A stretch of DNA of 47,839 bases from Dyella sp. EPa41. GTDB taxonomy: Bacteria > Pseudomonadota > Gammaproteobacteria > Xanthomonadales > Rhodanobacteraceae. The DNA is taken from assembly GCF_016586165.1 (NCBI RefSeq), contig NZ_BCPR01000034.1, forward strand, positions 1 through 47,839, in the 5' to 3' direction. Below are positions 1 through 8,261 of this stretch, piece after piece. Every line of letters begins with the position of its first letter. Positions within the stretch are counted from its first letter, which is position 1. A program made the translations under genes and the position numbers. Under the pieces are notes generated by a model. The model did not search any database and was not told where the DNA came from. It saw only the letters and a list, made by a program, of their open reading frames with translations.

Positions 1-450
1 GACATACAGGAAATCATTGGCCAGCAGCGGATAGGCCGAAGCCTGGTCTTCCGTGATGAAACGCGTGCCGCCCGAGAGTTGCTCGAAGCTCGGTGCCGGG
101 CCTGCATTGACCGGCGGCACGCTGGAGTTGATGGTCACCTGGCCTTGAGGGCTGTTGACGTTTGCCTGCGTGCCGGCCGGTGGCGGCGGCGTGGGCGTCG
201 CAGCCGGCACGGTCGCGGCCGGCGCCGATGGCGTTGCGCTGGTGGCAGGCATGGTGGGCCTGGGCGCCGGCGTCGGTGCAGCAGGCGCGGACGGCGGAGG
301 CGGTGGTGGCGTGGCCGGCATCGGTGCCGTGGGTGCCGGCGGCGGAGGCGGTGGCGCTGTCTGCATGCCCTGGTCCTGGGCGAGCAGCGAACCAGCCAAC
401 GTCATCGAACCGGCGGCCAGAAGCGCAAGAAGGGGTTTGCGTGATTTCAT
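1..450 (-). CDS. Secreted Pro/Ala-rich protein, possibly EF-hand type (5' part only)
   Basis: The reading frame runs from an ATG at 450 to the left edge of the window without a stop, giving 150 N-terminal residues. A GGAG Shine-Dalgarno sequence lies about 8 bases before the ATG. The N-terminus (MKSRKPLLALLAAGSM) is a basic-plus-hydrophobic signal peptide, with likely cleavage after LLAQ near residue 25. Residues 30-100 are a low-complexity Pro/Ala/Thr linker. The visible end contains SFEQLSGGTRFITEDQASAY followed by PLLANDFLYV. That pattern resembles the first half of xanthomonad EF-hand proteins, where the calcium loop would follow, but the loop itself is outside the window, so this is inference. 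It is probably periplasmic or secreted. Confidence 0.75.
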   Translation of the reverse strand, partial: MKSRKPLLALLAAGSMTLAGSLLAQDQGMQTAPPPPPPAPTAPMPATPPPPPPSAPAAPTPAPRPTMPATSATPSAPAATVPAATPTPPPPAGTQANVNSPQGQVTINSSVPPVNAGPAPSFEQLSGGTRFITEDQASAYPLLANDFLYV

Positions 451-568
451 CGTCGTTACTCCATGCCAGAATGCGTGGCTAGTGGACGGATGTGCGGGGC
501 GGCGAACGTGGCGATATCGCGCTGCGAGCTCCTCCTCGCTGGTCACCACGCTATCAAAGGCCCGATAA

Positions 569-1879
569 ATGCCGCCTCAATACAGGCATCGCGAACGCGT
601 GAAGTCATCGTTACCGTTGTCGGTTCCTTCATACAGCCCCCACGCCCGCTTAGCGCTCGCGCAGGCACAGCGACTTCACCTGGCCGCGCAAGGCCTGTTG
701 CGCAAGCCACGCGTGAAAGCACGGCCGGCGGATGTCGTCGCCATGATCGCGCGCATGCGCCTGCTGCAGATCGACAGCATCCACGTGATTGCCCGCAGTC
801 CGTACATGGTGCTGCATTCGCGGTTGGGTGATTACGACCCGCAATGGCTCGACGAAGCGTTGGAGTCGGGGCGCATTGCAGAGTGCTGGGCGCACGAGGC
901 GTGCTTCGTGCCGTCGTCCGACCTGCCTTTGCACCAGGCGTGGCGCATGCAACGTTCGATGCATTGGGCGTACAAGCACGCCGCGCGCATGCATCGCGAG
1001 CATCGCGAAGGGATGGACACGCTGCTCGCGCGCATTCGGGAGGGCGGCGCGGCACGCGCTTCCGATTTCGAAAGCGAACAGCGTGGCGCGGGTGGCTGGT
1101 GGTCGTGGAAGCCGGAGAAGCGCTGGCTGGAAGCGTGGTTTGCGTTGGGCGAGCTGATGGTCACGCGGCGCGAGCGCTTCCAGCGCGTGTACGACCTTGC
1201 CGAGCGCGTGCTCGCCAAGCTTGATCCGCCCATGGACGAAGCGCTGATGCAGATGGACCATGCGTCGCTGCGGCAGCGTTTCATCCTCGACAGCGTACGC
1301 GCGCTGGGCGTGACGCAGGCGCGCTGGATCGCCGACTACTACCGCTTGAAACCCGCCGTGACCGACCGCGAACTCGCGCCGCTGGTCGAGGCGGGGCAGT
1401 TGTTGCCGGTGGACGTGGCCGACTGGAGCGTGCCGGCCTACGTGCATCCCGATCACGCGGAACTGCTCGCGCAAGCGGTCGAAGGAAAGCTGCGCGGCAC
1501 GTATACGACCTTGCTCTCGCCGTTCGATCCCGTCGTATGGGATCGCGCGCGCGCGCAGGCACTGTTCGGCTTCGAGTACACCATCGAGTGCTATGTGCCG
1601 GCACCGAAGCGGCGCTATGGCTACTACGTGCTGCCCATCCTGCATCGCGGGCGCCTGGTCGGACGACTGGATGCCAAGGCGCATCGCGCGGAGGGCGTGT
1701 TCGAGGTCAAGGCACTCTTCCTCGAGCCGGATGTGACGCCGAGCGACAGCCTGCTCGCGGACGTGGCCGGGGCGATCGCCACGACGGCACGCTGGCATGG
1801 CACGCCCAAGGTGCGATTGGGCCGCACGCGCCCGGGCAGCATCGCGAGCGCGCTGCGCGCGTTGTGGCGCGAGCGCTGA
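569..1879 (+). CDS. AlkZ/YcaQ-like winged-helix DNA glycosylase
   Basis: The protein has 436 residues of the HTH_42 (formerly DUF1006) family. Family members are DNA glycosylases that excise alkylated or crosslinked bases. The signature region reads MRLLQIDSIHVI at about residues 63-74, with Q67-I68-D69. This matches the Gln-x-Asp form of the catalytic motif (YcaQ/AlkX-type) rather than the Gln-x-Gln of AlkZ. WAHEACFVP and the C-terminal LSPFDPVVWDR and YGYYVLPIL segments are typical of the family. The start is supported by AAAGG at 556-560, eight bases upstream. The gene is convergent with the lipoprotein gene, with only two bases between their stops. The family assignment is firm; the lesion repaired cannot be read from sequence. 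Confidence 0.85.
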   Translation: MPPQYRHRERVKSSLPLSVPSYSPHARLALAQAQRLHLAAQGLLRKPRVKARPADVVAMIARMRLLQIDSIHVIARSPYMVLHSRLGDYDPQWLDEALESGRIAECWAHEACFVPSSDLPLHQAWRMQRSMHWAYKHAARMHREHREGMDTLLARIREGGAARASDFESEQRGAGGWWSWKPEKRWLEAWFALGELMVTRRERFQRVYDLAERVLAKLDPPMDEALMQMDHASLRQRFILDSVRALGVTQARWIADYYRLKPAVTDRELAPLVEAGQLLPVDVADWSVPAYVHPDHAELLAQAVEGKLRGTYTTLLSPFDPVVWDRARAQALFGFEYTIECYVPAPKRRYGYYVLPILHRGRLVGRLDAKAHRAEGVFEVKALFLEPDVTPSDSLLADVAGAIATTARWHGTPKVRLGRTRPGSIASALRALWRER

Positions 1880-1881
1880 AG

Positions 1882-2382
1882 CTATCGGCTCGTGCCGGAG
1901 GTGGAGGCGGGGGGCGTCGGGTTGGCCGGGCCGCACGATCGGCCATGCAATGCCTGGCGCAGCGTCTGGGCCAGCGCGGTGCAGCGCCCACCCAGCTGCG
2001 GGCGGATGTTCGGATCCTGCGAATCGCGCATCAGGCTGTCGCGCATGGCCTCGTAATGCCCTTCGATCTGGTCCGGCGGGTAGATCGCTGCCGTGCGATG
2101 GCAGGCGACATAGCTGGCCAGGTAGTCATCGCAGGCCGGAATGCCGGTATTGCCGGCCTGGCTGGTGGCGGGCGCCCCGGCAGCGGCAGCGGCCTTGGAG
2201 CGCGGCGCCGTGGCGGCGCCCGAGCGGGGCGATGCCGGCGTGGACGTGCCCGCGTGTGATCTGCCGGTGGTCGATGAGGTGGTCGTCGTGGTGGTGGCGG
2301 TGGGCTGGCTGCTGCAGCCGGCCAGCGCGACACCACCGGCAATCAGCGAAAACAGCGCAAGACGGGTACGACGGGACATCAT
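1882..2382 (-). CDS. Small lipoprotein of unknown function with conserved cysteines
   Basis: This 166-residue protein has an N-terminal signal ending in a clear lipobox (LAGC, Cys23), so it is predicted to be lipidated. A Thr-rich, then Ala/Pro-rich linker follows to about residue 80. A compact C-terminal domain of about 60 residues contains four Cys (ACDDYL, VACHR, GGRCTAL, GRSCGP), which may form disulfides in the periplasm. The start is an ATG-ATG pair preceded by AAGGAG seven bases upstream, so translation may use either codon. I do not recognise a named family. Its close convergence with the glycosylase gene gives no functional hint. Confidence 0.7.
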   Translation of the reverse strand: MMSRRTRLALFSLIAGGVALAGCSSQPTATTTTTTSSTTGRSHAGTSTPASPRSGAATAPRSKAAAAAGAPATSQAGNTGIPACDDYLASYVACHRTAAIYPPDQIEGHYEAMRDSLMRDSQDPNIRPQLGGRCTALAQTLRQALHGRSCGPANPTPPASTSGTSR

Positions 2383-2754
2383 CGAGCTTCTCCTTCTAAT
2401 GGCCGGCCGGACGCTCGTCAGTCTCAGGGGCCGGTGCGAGCGCAGAGACTTTCATACTCGTCCTACGCGGTAAAGACCGGATGAAATGAGAAGGCGGCGT
2501 GAAAATGAATCCGCATTGTCGCGCTGTTATGCGGCATTCATTCAGTTTGGGAAAAAGGCCTATTCGCCTTGTGGCGATCGAACCGCTATGATGCACGGAC
2601 TGTGTCTGCCGGGGTCACCAGAGTTTTGTGACCCGATGCCGCCTGATCTCGATCTAGCCTCATCGCATCACCCCTAGGGTTTCCTTGCATACCAGTAAGT
2701 CGGCCTGCGCACGTTGCGCAGGTTGAGTCTTTTCTATCCTATGGAGTGATTTAC
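2383..2754. other. Intergenic region and csp leader
   Basis: This 372-base stretch separates the divergent lipoprotein gene from the first cold-shock gene, and I see no gene in it. It is noticeably less GC-rich than its surroundings. A weak -10-like TATGAT sits at 2587-2592 without a good -35. A long untranslated leader for the cold-shock gene is likely, and it includes the hairpin described separately at 2704-2722. Confidence 0.5.
2704..2722 (+). promoter_or_regulatory. Perfect 8-bp hairpin in csp leader
   Basis: CCTGCGCA and TGCGCAGG form a perfect 8-bp stem around a 3-base loop (CGT). It lies 33 bases before the start codon of the first cold-shock gene and is followed by a T-rich stretch (TTTTC). 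It could act as an RNA switch, an attenuator or an mRNA-stability element. The role is inferred only. Confidence 0.4.
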
Positions 2755-2964
2755 ATGTCTGATCGTCAGATCGGTACCGTCAAGTGGTTCAACGATGCCA
2801 AGGGTTTCGGCTTCATCAGCCGTGACAACGGCCCGGATGTCTTCGTGCATTTCCGCGCGATCCAGGGCAACGGCTTCAAGAGCCTGCAGGAAGGCCAGAA
2901 GGTCAGCTTCAAGGTCGTGCAGGGCCAGAAGGGCCTGCAGGCTGACGAAGTGATCCCGCAGTAA
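2755..2964 (+). CDS. Cold-shock protein (CspA family), copy 1
   Basis: This 69-residue single cold-shock domain binds single-stranded RNA/DNA and melts RNA secondary structure. RNP1 (KGFGFI, residues 19-24) and RNP2 (VFVHF) are intact. The ATG at 2755 is preceded by GGAG with an 8-base spacer, so the upstream in-frame GTG at 2746 is not needed. The protein is about 86% identical to the tandem copy at 3242, with ten differences concentrated outside the nucleic-acid-binding face. The last part of the gene is almost identical in DNA sequence to its neighbour. A strong terminator follows, so the gene is monocistronic. Confidence 0.95.
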   Translation: MSDRQIGTVKWFNDAKGFGFISRDNGPDVFVHFRAIQGNGFKSLQEGQKVSFKVVQGQKGLQADEVIPQ

Positions 2965-2988
2965 AAAGCGTTATTCATAACGCAAAAG

Positions 2989-3019
2989 AAAAGCCAGGCA
3001 GCAATGCCTGGCTTTTTTA
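2989..3019 (+). terminator. Rho-independent terminator of csp copy 1
   Basis: A 10-bp stem (AAGCCAGGCA / TGCCTGGCTT) with a GCAA tetraloop is followed directly by a T run, 25 bases after the stop codon. Confidence 0.9.
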
Positions 3020-3063
3020 TTTTCTGTGCAAATGTCGTTGAAATGTGAAAATGGCAAAGGCCA

Positions 3064-3093
3064 TTCACTTGCATTAAAGAAATCCGTTATGCT
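3064..3093 (+). promoter_or_regulatory. Candidate promoter of csp copy 2
   Basis: TTCACT (3064-3069) and TATGCT (3088-3093) are separated by 18 bases, a plausible sigma-70 pair. This would give a leader of about 140 bases before the ATG at 3242, in line with the long leaders of cspA-type genes. The match is modest. Confidence 0.3.
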
Positions 3094-3241
3094 GGATTCA
3101 CTGTGGTTGCTCGGTCACGTGCATGCCCGGTGCGCGACCCACTCGGGTCCACATCGCTTCACCCGATCCCTGCATGCCCAGTAAGCCGTCGGCCAAAGGG
3201 GAGGCTGACTTGTCTCAGCGTCGAGCAGATCGGAGTGAGTC

Positions 3242-3451
3242 ATGTCGGATCGTGAAGTTGGCACAGTCAAATGGTTCAACGACGCCAAAGGGTTTGGCTT
3301 TATCAGTCGTGAAAGCGGACCCGACGTCTTCGTGCATTTCAGGGCAATCAGCGGCACGGGTTTCCGTAGCCTCAAAGAGGGACAGAAGGTGAGCTTCAAG
3401 GTCGTGCAGGGCCAGAAGGGCCTGCAGGCCGACGAAGTCGCGCCTGCCTGA
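3242..3451 (+). CDS. Cold-shock protein (CspA family), copy 2
   Basis: This 69-residue protein is the tandem paralogue of the gene at 2755. RNP1 (KGFGFI) and RNP2 (VFVHF) are unchanged. Substitutions fall at residues 5, 6, 24-25, in the loop around 37-39, at 42 and 45, and at the C-terminal tail, suggesting duplication followed by limited divergence. GGAG sits six bases before the ATG. The gene has its own probable promoter and its own terminator, so the two copies can be regulated separately. They may be cold-induced or constitutive; the sequence alone does not say which. Confidence 0.95.
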   Translation: MSDREVGTVKWFNDAKGFGFISRESGPDVFVHFRAISGTGFRSLKEGQKVSFKVVQGQKGLQADEVAPA

Positions 3452-3472
3452 TTCAATTGACCTCTTGTTTAT

Positions 3473-3503
3473 AAAAAAGGCCGGCGCAAGCCGGCCTTTT
3501 TTA
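3473..3503 (+). terminator. Rho-independent terminator of csp copy 2
   Basis: The stem AAAAAAGGCCGGC / GCCGGCCTTTTTT closes on a GCAA loop with T residues on the 3' side, 21 bases after the stop. The A-run on the 5' side makes it potentially bidirectional. Confidence 0.92.
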
Positions 3504-3571
3504 TTTCGCGGTCTTTTTCCCGCGAATTGGATTCGCTAGCCTGCGTCGTTTCGCTCCAGCGGCAAATCGCC

Positions 3572-4468
3572 ATGTCCGTGTTTCTGCCTTCGGTTCCCAT
3601 GCTGCCGGCCTGCGAGGCCTTGCCGGCGCGCGCCGCTGACGGCGCGCAGGCAGACGTGCTGCTGCAATTGCCCGTGGGTTCCCCGCGCCGCGTGTTGTAT
3701 TGGCTGCCGGCCCTGGGCGTATCGGCCAGGCAATACCTGCCATTGGCGCAAGCATTGGCGCAGGCCGGCGTGGCGATGGCCATCCACGAATGGCGTGGCA
3801 ACGGTTCCAGCAGCCGCCGTGCAGGGCGCCATGAAAATTGGGGTTATCGCGAACTGTTGCAGGACGACCTGCCGGCGGGCTTCGCCGCCGTCCGCGAGCG
3901 ATTGCCTCGCAAGGAATTCCTGCTCGGCGGACACAGTCTCGGCGGGCAGCTGGCGTCGCTCTACGCCGGCATGCATCCGCATGCCGCGGTCGGGCTGCTC
4001 GTGGTGGCCAGCGGCTCGCCGTACTGGCGGCAATATCGTCACGGCCAATGGATCCGCCTGGCGTATGCCGCGGCACCATGGCTTGCGCGAGCGGTCGGTC
4101 ACCTCCCCGGCAAGAAGATCGGTTTCGGCGGCAACGAAGCCCGCGGCGTGATCGACGACTGGGCGCGCAGCGGGCGCACCGGCCGTTATGCGGCCAAGGG
4201 CATGCCCGACGACCTCGAGCAGGGTCTCCGCCGCTTGGCGATGCCCTTGCTGGCGCTGCGGTTTGCCGAGGACTGGCTAGGTCCGGAGGCGTCGCTGTCA
4301 TGGTTGCTGGGGAAGATGCCGCATGCCCTTGTCGAACGGCAGCTCATCGTTTCCGGCGACATGGATGGCCGGCCGGCCGATCATTTCGGCTGGATGAAGG
4401 CGCCGCAACCCGTGGCCGATCGCATCGTCGCCTGGCAATCGGGCCTGTCATCCGCGCCGTGCCCTTGA
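3572..4468 (+). CDS. Alpha/beta hydrolase (COG4757-like)
   Basis: The protein has 298 residues counting from the ATG at 3572; a TTG 45 bases earlier is a less likely start. The nucleophile elbow GHSLGG (Ser122) is clear. A late Asp (RFAEDW) and a His in the C-terminal segment (ADHFGWMK) are plausible partners of the catalytic triad. No signal peptide is visible, so it is probably a cytoplasmic serine esterase or lipase-like hydrolase. The substrate is unknown. It is followed 55 bases later by the Old Yellow Enzyme gene on the same strand and may be co-transcribed with it. Confidence 0.8.
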   Translation: MSVFLPSVPMLPACEALPARAADGAQADVLLQLPVGSPRRVLYWLPALGVSARQYLPLAQALAQAGVAMAIHEWRGNGSSSRRAGRHENWGYRELLQDDLPAGFAAVRERLPRKEFLLGGHSLGGQLASLYAGMHPHAAVGLLVVASGSPYWRQYRHGQWIRLAYAAAPWLARAVGHLPGKKIGFGGNEARGVIDDWARSGRTGRYAAKGMPDDLEQGLRRLAMPLLALRFAEDWLGPEASLSWLLGKMPHALVERQLIVSGDMDGRPADHFGWMKAPQPVADRIVAWQSGLSSAPCP

Positions 4469-4523
4469 AGCGCGTACACATCGGCGGCATGTGGAACGGC
4501 ATCTTTGCCCCGGACCCGGTTCG

Positions 4524-5582
4524 ATGAATCTCTTCACTCCTTTTGCCCAACGCAGCCTTTCCTTGCGCAATCGCCTGGTGATCGCGCCCATGTGCCAATA
4601 CTCGGCGACCGACGGCGTGCCCAGCGACTGGCATCTGGTCCATCTCGGCAGCCGCGCCGTGGGCGGGGCGGGTGCGGTGATCGTGGAAGCGACGGCCGTA
4701 TCCGCGGAGGGCCGCATTTCCGCCGGCGATGTCGGACTGTGGAACGACGAGCAGCTGGCTGCCTGGCAACCGATCACGCGCTTCGTGACCTCGCAGGGCG
4801 CGGTGGCCGGCGTGCAGCTGGCGCATGCCGGCCGCAAGGCCAGTGTGTTGCCGCCGTGGCAAGGCGGTCACCCGCTGGCGGCGGACGCCGGTGCGTGGCA
4901 GACCGTGGCGCCCTCGGCGATACCGTTCGACGCGCACTGGCACGTGCCGCAGGCGCTGGATGCCGCCGGGATCGCCAAGGTGATCGCGGACTTCCGCGCG
5001 GCCGCGGTACGCGCGCTCGAGGCAGGCTTCCAGCTCATCGAGCTGCATGCCGCCCATGGCTATCTGCTGCACCAGTTCATTTCGCCGCTCAGCAACCATC
5101 GCACCGACGAGTACGGCGGCAGCTTCGAGAATCGCACGCGCCTCGTGCGCGAAGTGATCAAGGCCGTGCGCGAGGTATGGCCCGAGCACCTCCCGCTGTG
5201 GCTGCGCGTTTCGGCCACCGACTGGACCGAGGGTGGCTGGGATATCGAGCAGAGCGTGCAACTCGCGCGTGACATCAAGTCGCTCGGCGTCGATCTCGTC
5301 GATACCTCCAGCGGTGGCCTGGTTCCCCATGCGAAGATTCCCGTGTCCCCCGGCTACCAGGTGCCATTCGCTTCGCGCATCCGTCATGATGCGGGCATCG
5401 CGACGGGCGCCGTGGGCCTCATCACCGAATCCACACATGCCGCGCGCATCATCGACGAAGGCGCCGCCGACGTGGTGCTGATCGCGCGCGAGAGCCTGCG
5501 CGATCCCTATTTCCCGCGCCGCGCGGCGCAGGAGCTGGGCGTGCCGATCACGGCACCGGTGCAATATCAGCGGGCGTGGTAA
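4524..5582 (+). CDS. NADH:flavin oxidoreductase, Old Yellow Enzyme (YqjM/XenA type)
   Basis: The product is a 352-residue FMN-dependent ene-reductase with a TIM-barrel fold. The N-terminal motif APMCQYS carries the Cys that tunes FMN redox potential in the YqjM class. HAGRKAS, HAAHGYLLHQFISPLSN and RTDEYGG are the substrate- and FMN-binding signatures, and ARESLRDPYFP near the C-terminus fits the phosphate-binding end. The start at 4524 matches the usual N-terminus of the family (MNLFTPF). The likely role is reduction of activated alkenes or electrophilic xenobiotics using NAD(P)H. The pirin gene begins 14 bases after the stop, so the two probably form an operon. Confidence 0.92.
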   Translation: MNLFTPFAQRSLSLRNRLVIAPMCQYSATDGVPSDWHLVHLGSRAVGGAGAVIVEATAVSAEGRISAGDVGLWNDEQLAAWQPITRFVTSQGAVAGVQLAHAGRKASVLPPWQGGHPLAADAGAWQTVAPSAIPFDAHWHVPQALDAAGIAKVIADFRAAAVRALEAGFQLIELHAAHGYLLHQFISPLSNHRTDEYGGSFENRTRLVREVIKAVREVWPEHLPLWLRVSATDWTEGGWDIEQSVQLARDIKSLGVDLVDTSSGGLVPHAKIPVSPGYQVPFASRIRHDAGIATGAVGLITESTHAARIIDEGAADVVLIARESLRDPYFPRRAAQELGVPITAPVQYQRAW

Positions 5583-5596
5583 CCAAAGGAACCGAT

Positions 5597-6469
5597 ATGG
5601 AACAGCAGCCGACTTTGATCGATGGTCGCGTACACGACCTGGGCGATGGCTTCAACGTACGACGGCTGTTGCCGGTGCTGCAGGCACGCCACGTGGGTCC
5701 GTTCGTGTTCTTCGATTACATGGGGCCGGTGACCTTTCTCCAAGACAAGGGCATGGACGTACGCCCGCATCCGCACATCGGGCTGGCCACCGTGACATGG
5801 TTGTTCGAAGGCGTGATCCGCCATCGCGACAGCCTGGGCAGCATCGCCGACATCCGCCCGGGCGAAGTGAACTGGATGACGGCCGGCCGCGGCATCGTGC
5901 ATTCCGAACGCACGCCGCCTGAAGCGCGCGGCGGCGGCCAGCGCGCCCACGGCATCCAGGTGTGGGTGGCCTTGCCGCAGAAGGATGCGGAAGTCGATCC
6001 GGAATTCCATCACCATGAGGCCGACGAGCTGCCGCGCATCGACATGGCCGGCGCCAGGCTGGTGCTGATCGCCGGTACGGGCTATGGCCAGCAGTCCCCG
6101 GTGAAGGTGTTCGCGCCGATGTTCTTCATCGAGGCGACGCTGGAAGCCGGTGCCGAGCTGCCGTGGCCCGAAGACCACGTGGAGCGTGGCGTATGCGTGG
6201 TGGACGGTGAGGTGGAGTGGGATGGCGTGACGGTCAAGCCGATGCAAGCGGCCGTGCAGGCGGGCCCCGACTCGCCGCCACTGCGCGCCCGCACTGCCAG
6301 CCGCGTGATGTTGTTCGGCGGCGCGCCGCTGGATGGCGAGCGCCACCTGTGGTGGAACTTCGTCGCCAGCAGCCGCGAGCGCATCGAGCAGGCCAAGGCC
6401 GACTGGGCCGCGCAACGCATGGGCAAGGTGATTGGCGATGAGGCGGAGTACATCCCGCTGCCGACCTGA
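5597..6469 (+). CDS. Pirin family protein
   Basis: This is a 290-residue bicupin. The N-terminal cupin carries the metal-binding pattern HPHIG about 60 residues in, followed by the later HSE (GIVHSERTPP); these correspond to the His-x-His and His-x-Glu iron ligands of pirins. The start at 5597 is set by AAAGGA six bases upstream. Bacterial pirins are cupin-type, sometimes with quercetinase activity or a role in redox sensing. Its position directly behind an ene-reductase suggests a joint response to electrophilic or phenolic compounds, which is inference. Confidence 0.92.
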   Translation: MEQQPTLIDGRVHDLGDGFNVRRLLPVLQARHVGPFVFFDYMGPVTFLQDKGMDVRPHPHIGLATVTWLFEGVIRHRDSLGSIADIRPGEVNWMTAGRGIVHSERTPPEARGGGQRAHGIQVWVALPQKDAEVDPEFHHHEADELPRIDMAGARLVLIAGTGYGQQSPVKVFAPMFFIEATLEAGAELPWPEDHVERGVCVVDGEVEWDGVTVKPMQAAVQAGPDSPPLRARTASRVMLFGGAPLDGERHLWWNFVASSRERIEQAKADWAAQRMGKVIGDEAEYIPLPT

Positions 6470-6538
6470 TGCTGCGCATGCGCATGCATGACCGCACGCG
6501 CCGGTTTACGCTGGCGCCATCACGCCAAGGGTGACCGT

Positions 6539-6841
6539 ATGTCCGGTTATGCCAGCTTCCGCGACTTCTACCCGTTCTATCTGAACGAGCACAGCGACCG
6601 CCAATGCCGCCGCATGCATTTCATCGGCAGCACGCTGGTGTTGGCGGTGATCGTGACCGCGGTGGCGACGGGCAATGCGTGGTGGCTGCTGGCCGCGCCG
6701 GTGGCGGGTTACGGCTTCGCCTGGATCGGGCATTTCGTGTTCGAGAAGAACCGGCCCGCCACCTTCACCCATCCGCTCTACAGCCTGATGGGTGATTGGG
6801 TGATGTATTGGCAGATGCTGCGGGGCAAGATCAAGCTCTGA
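6539..6841 (+). CDS. Mpo1-like (DUF962) membrane protein
   Basis: This 100-residue protein is related to yeast Mpo1/YGL010w, a 2-hydroxy fatty acid dioxygenase. The conserved motifs FYLNEHSD, MHFIGS and WIGHFVFEKNRPATF are all present; they contain the His residues thought to bind iron. Two hydrophobic stretches (about residues 30-48 and 51-65) suggest membrane embedding. The start at 6539 follows AAGGGTGA. It lies 69 bases after the pirin gene on the same strand. Assignment to the family is firm, but activity in bacteria is inferred. Confidence 0.85.
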   Translation: MSGYASFRDFYPFYLNEHSDRQCRRMHFIGSTLVLAVIVTAVATGNAWWLLAAPVAGYGFAWIGHFVFEKNRPATFTHPLYSLMGDWVMYWQMLRGKIKL

Positions 6842-6889
6842 CGAACCACTGCCCGGTGGCATATGTTCCCAGCAGGAGGGGTGTCGCCT

Positions 6890-7279
6890 TCAGCGGTATT
6901 GCTGATGACAGGACTGGCAGGTCTCGGCAATCGGCTTGATCACCGCGGCCAGCGCCTTGCAGTCGGCAGGCGCGGCATCCAGGGCGGCCTGGGTCTTGTC
7001 ACGCAGCTTGGTGGCCTCATCCAGGAAGGGCTGGTCGACGCCCGGAAACGCCTCGCCGATATCGGCCTGGGTCTGCAGCAGGCGCGTCAGGTGCTGGCGC
7101 ACCGGCGCCGCTTCGCAGTGCTGGACCTTGAGGGCCGCGCGCAGTTCGCCGGCATGGTGATCCATCAGCGACATCACCGAATGGGACATCGGCTGGTGCT
7201 GGCGGAGTGCGTTCAGGGCGAACACGGTGCCGATGATGCCGATGAACAGGCCAAGCACGATCAGGAGGGCGGCGCGCAT
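6890..7279 (-). CDS. Membrane-anchored cytochrome c'-like protein with C-terminal CxxCH
   Basis: The protein has 129 residues. One N-terminal transmembrane helix (residues 3-24) is followed by a helical periplasmic domain ending in CQSCH (121-125) and four more residues. A haem-attachment motif at the extreme C-terminus of a four-helix domain is the layout of the cytochrome c' superfamily, so covalent haem c is likely. Two further Cys (55 and 107) could form a disulfide. The chosen ATG keeps the hydrophobic helix at the very N-terminus; a longer in-frame extension to 7345 is possible but looks non-coding. It is convergent with the Mpo1-like gene. Confidence 0.7.
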   Translation of the reverse strand: MRAALLIVLGLFIGIIGTVFALNALRQHQPMSHSVMSLMDHHAGELRAALKVQHCEAAPVRQHLTRLLQTQADIGEAFPGVDQPFLDEATKLRDKTQAALDAAPADCKALAAVIKPIAETCQSCHQQYR

Positions 7280-7388
7280 GCGTGGGATTTCCGTGGAAAG
7301 GCACAAAGACCGCAAGCATAGCCGGCCGCCTGCACGGTGGCTCACCTCTCGCTAAAATGTACTGTCTTCAAAAGGTTGGTAGGTTCCA

Positions 7389-8261
7389 GTGAAGCATTCA
7401 GATGGCGCGGCCGGCGTGGCCGCCGCGCGACAGTCCCCTGACACCATGCCGGTGGGCGAAACAGCGTTTCCTCGTGAGCGTTTCGCTGGCGTCGAGCGCC
7501 TGTACGGCGTGGGCAGCATCGACGCGCTGGCCCAGGCACATGTGTGCGTGATCGGCATCGGTGGGGTGGGCTCGTGGGCGGCCGAGGCGCTGGCGCGCAG
7601 TGGCGTGGGGCATCTCACCCTGATCGACGCCGACGAGATCTGCGTCTCCAACACCAACCGGCAGCTGCATGCGCTGGACGGCGAGTACGGCAAGTCCAAG
7701 GTCGGCGTGATCGAAAAGCGCCTGCGCGCGATCAATCCTGCGATCAAGATCGATGCCATCGAGCGATTCCTCACCACCTCCACGCTGGACGAGCTGCTCG
7801 ACCGCGGTTACGACGTGGTGCTGGACGCCTGCGATGCGTTCCGCGTAAAGCTGGAGGCCATCGCCTGGTGCCGCCGGCGCAAGCTGCCGATGGTGACGGT
7901 GGGTTCGGCAGGCGGTCGCACCGACCCCACGCAGATCCGCGTGCGCGACCTGTCGCGCACCGAGCACGACGCGATGTTCAGCCTGATCCGCAAGAAGCTC
8001 CGCCAGGATTTCAATTTCCCGAAGAACCCTGATCGCTATTTCGGCGTGTCGGCCGTCTATTCGCTGCAGAACGTCCAGTACCCGCAGCCCGACGGCACGG
8101 TGTGCGGCACGCGCCCGCCGGTGGCCAACGGCACCGAGGCGCTGAATCTCGCCTGCGGCGGCGGCCTGGGCGCGGCCACGCACGTCACCGGGGCGTTCGC
8201 GTTTGCGGCGGTGGGGAAGGTGATGGAGAAGCTGTTGAGTCGCTCGCTGGGCGAGCAGTAA
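7389..8261 (+). CDS. tcdA: tRNA threonylcarbamoyladenosine dehydratase
   Basis: This E1/ThiF-family enzyme (290 aa from this start) cyclises t6A to ct6A at position 37 of ANN-decoding tRNAs. The Rossmann motif GIGGVGSW and the following SNTNRQLHAL and GKSKV segments match TcdA/CsdL, as does the tail region CGGGLGAATHVTGAFAF. The start is uncertain: a GTG at 7389 lies after AGGTTGGTAGG, while an ATG at 7446 would give 271 residues, closer to the E. coli protein. TAAAAT at about 7352 is a plausible -10 upstream of both. It is convergent with phaB. Confidence 0.92.
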   Translation: MKHSDGAAGVAAARQSPDTMPVGETAFPRERFAGVERLYGVGSIDALAQAHVCVIGIGGVGSWAAEALARSGVGHLTLIDADEICVSNTNRQLHALDGEYGKSKVGVIEKRLRAINPAIKIDAIERFLTTSTLDELLDRGYDVVLDACDAFRVKLEAIAWCRRRKLPMVTVGSAGGRTDPTQIRVRDLSRTEHDAMFSLIRKKLRQDFNFPKNPDRYFGVSAVYSLQNVQYPQPDGTVCGTRPPVANGTEALNLACGGGLGAATHVTGAFAFAAVGKVMEKLLSRSLGEQ

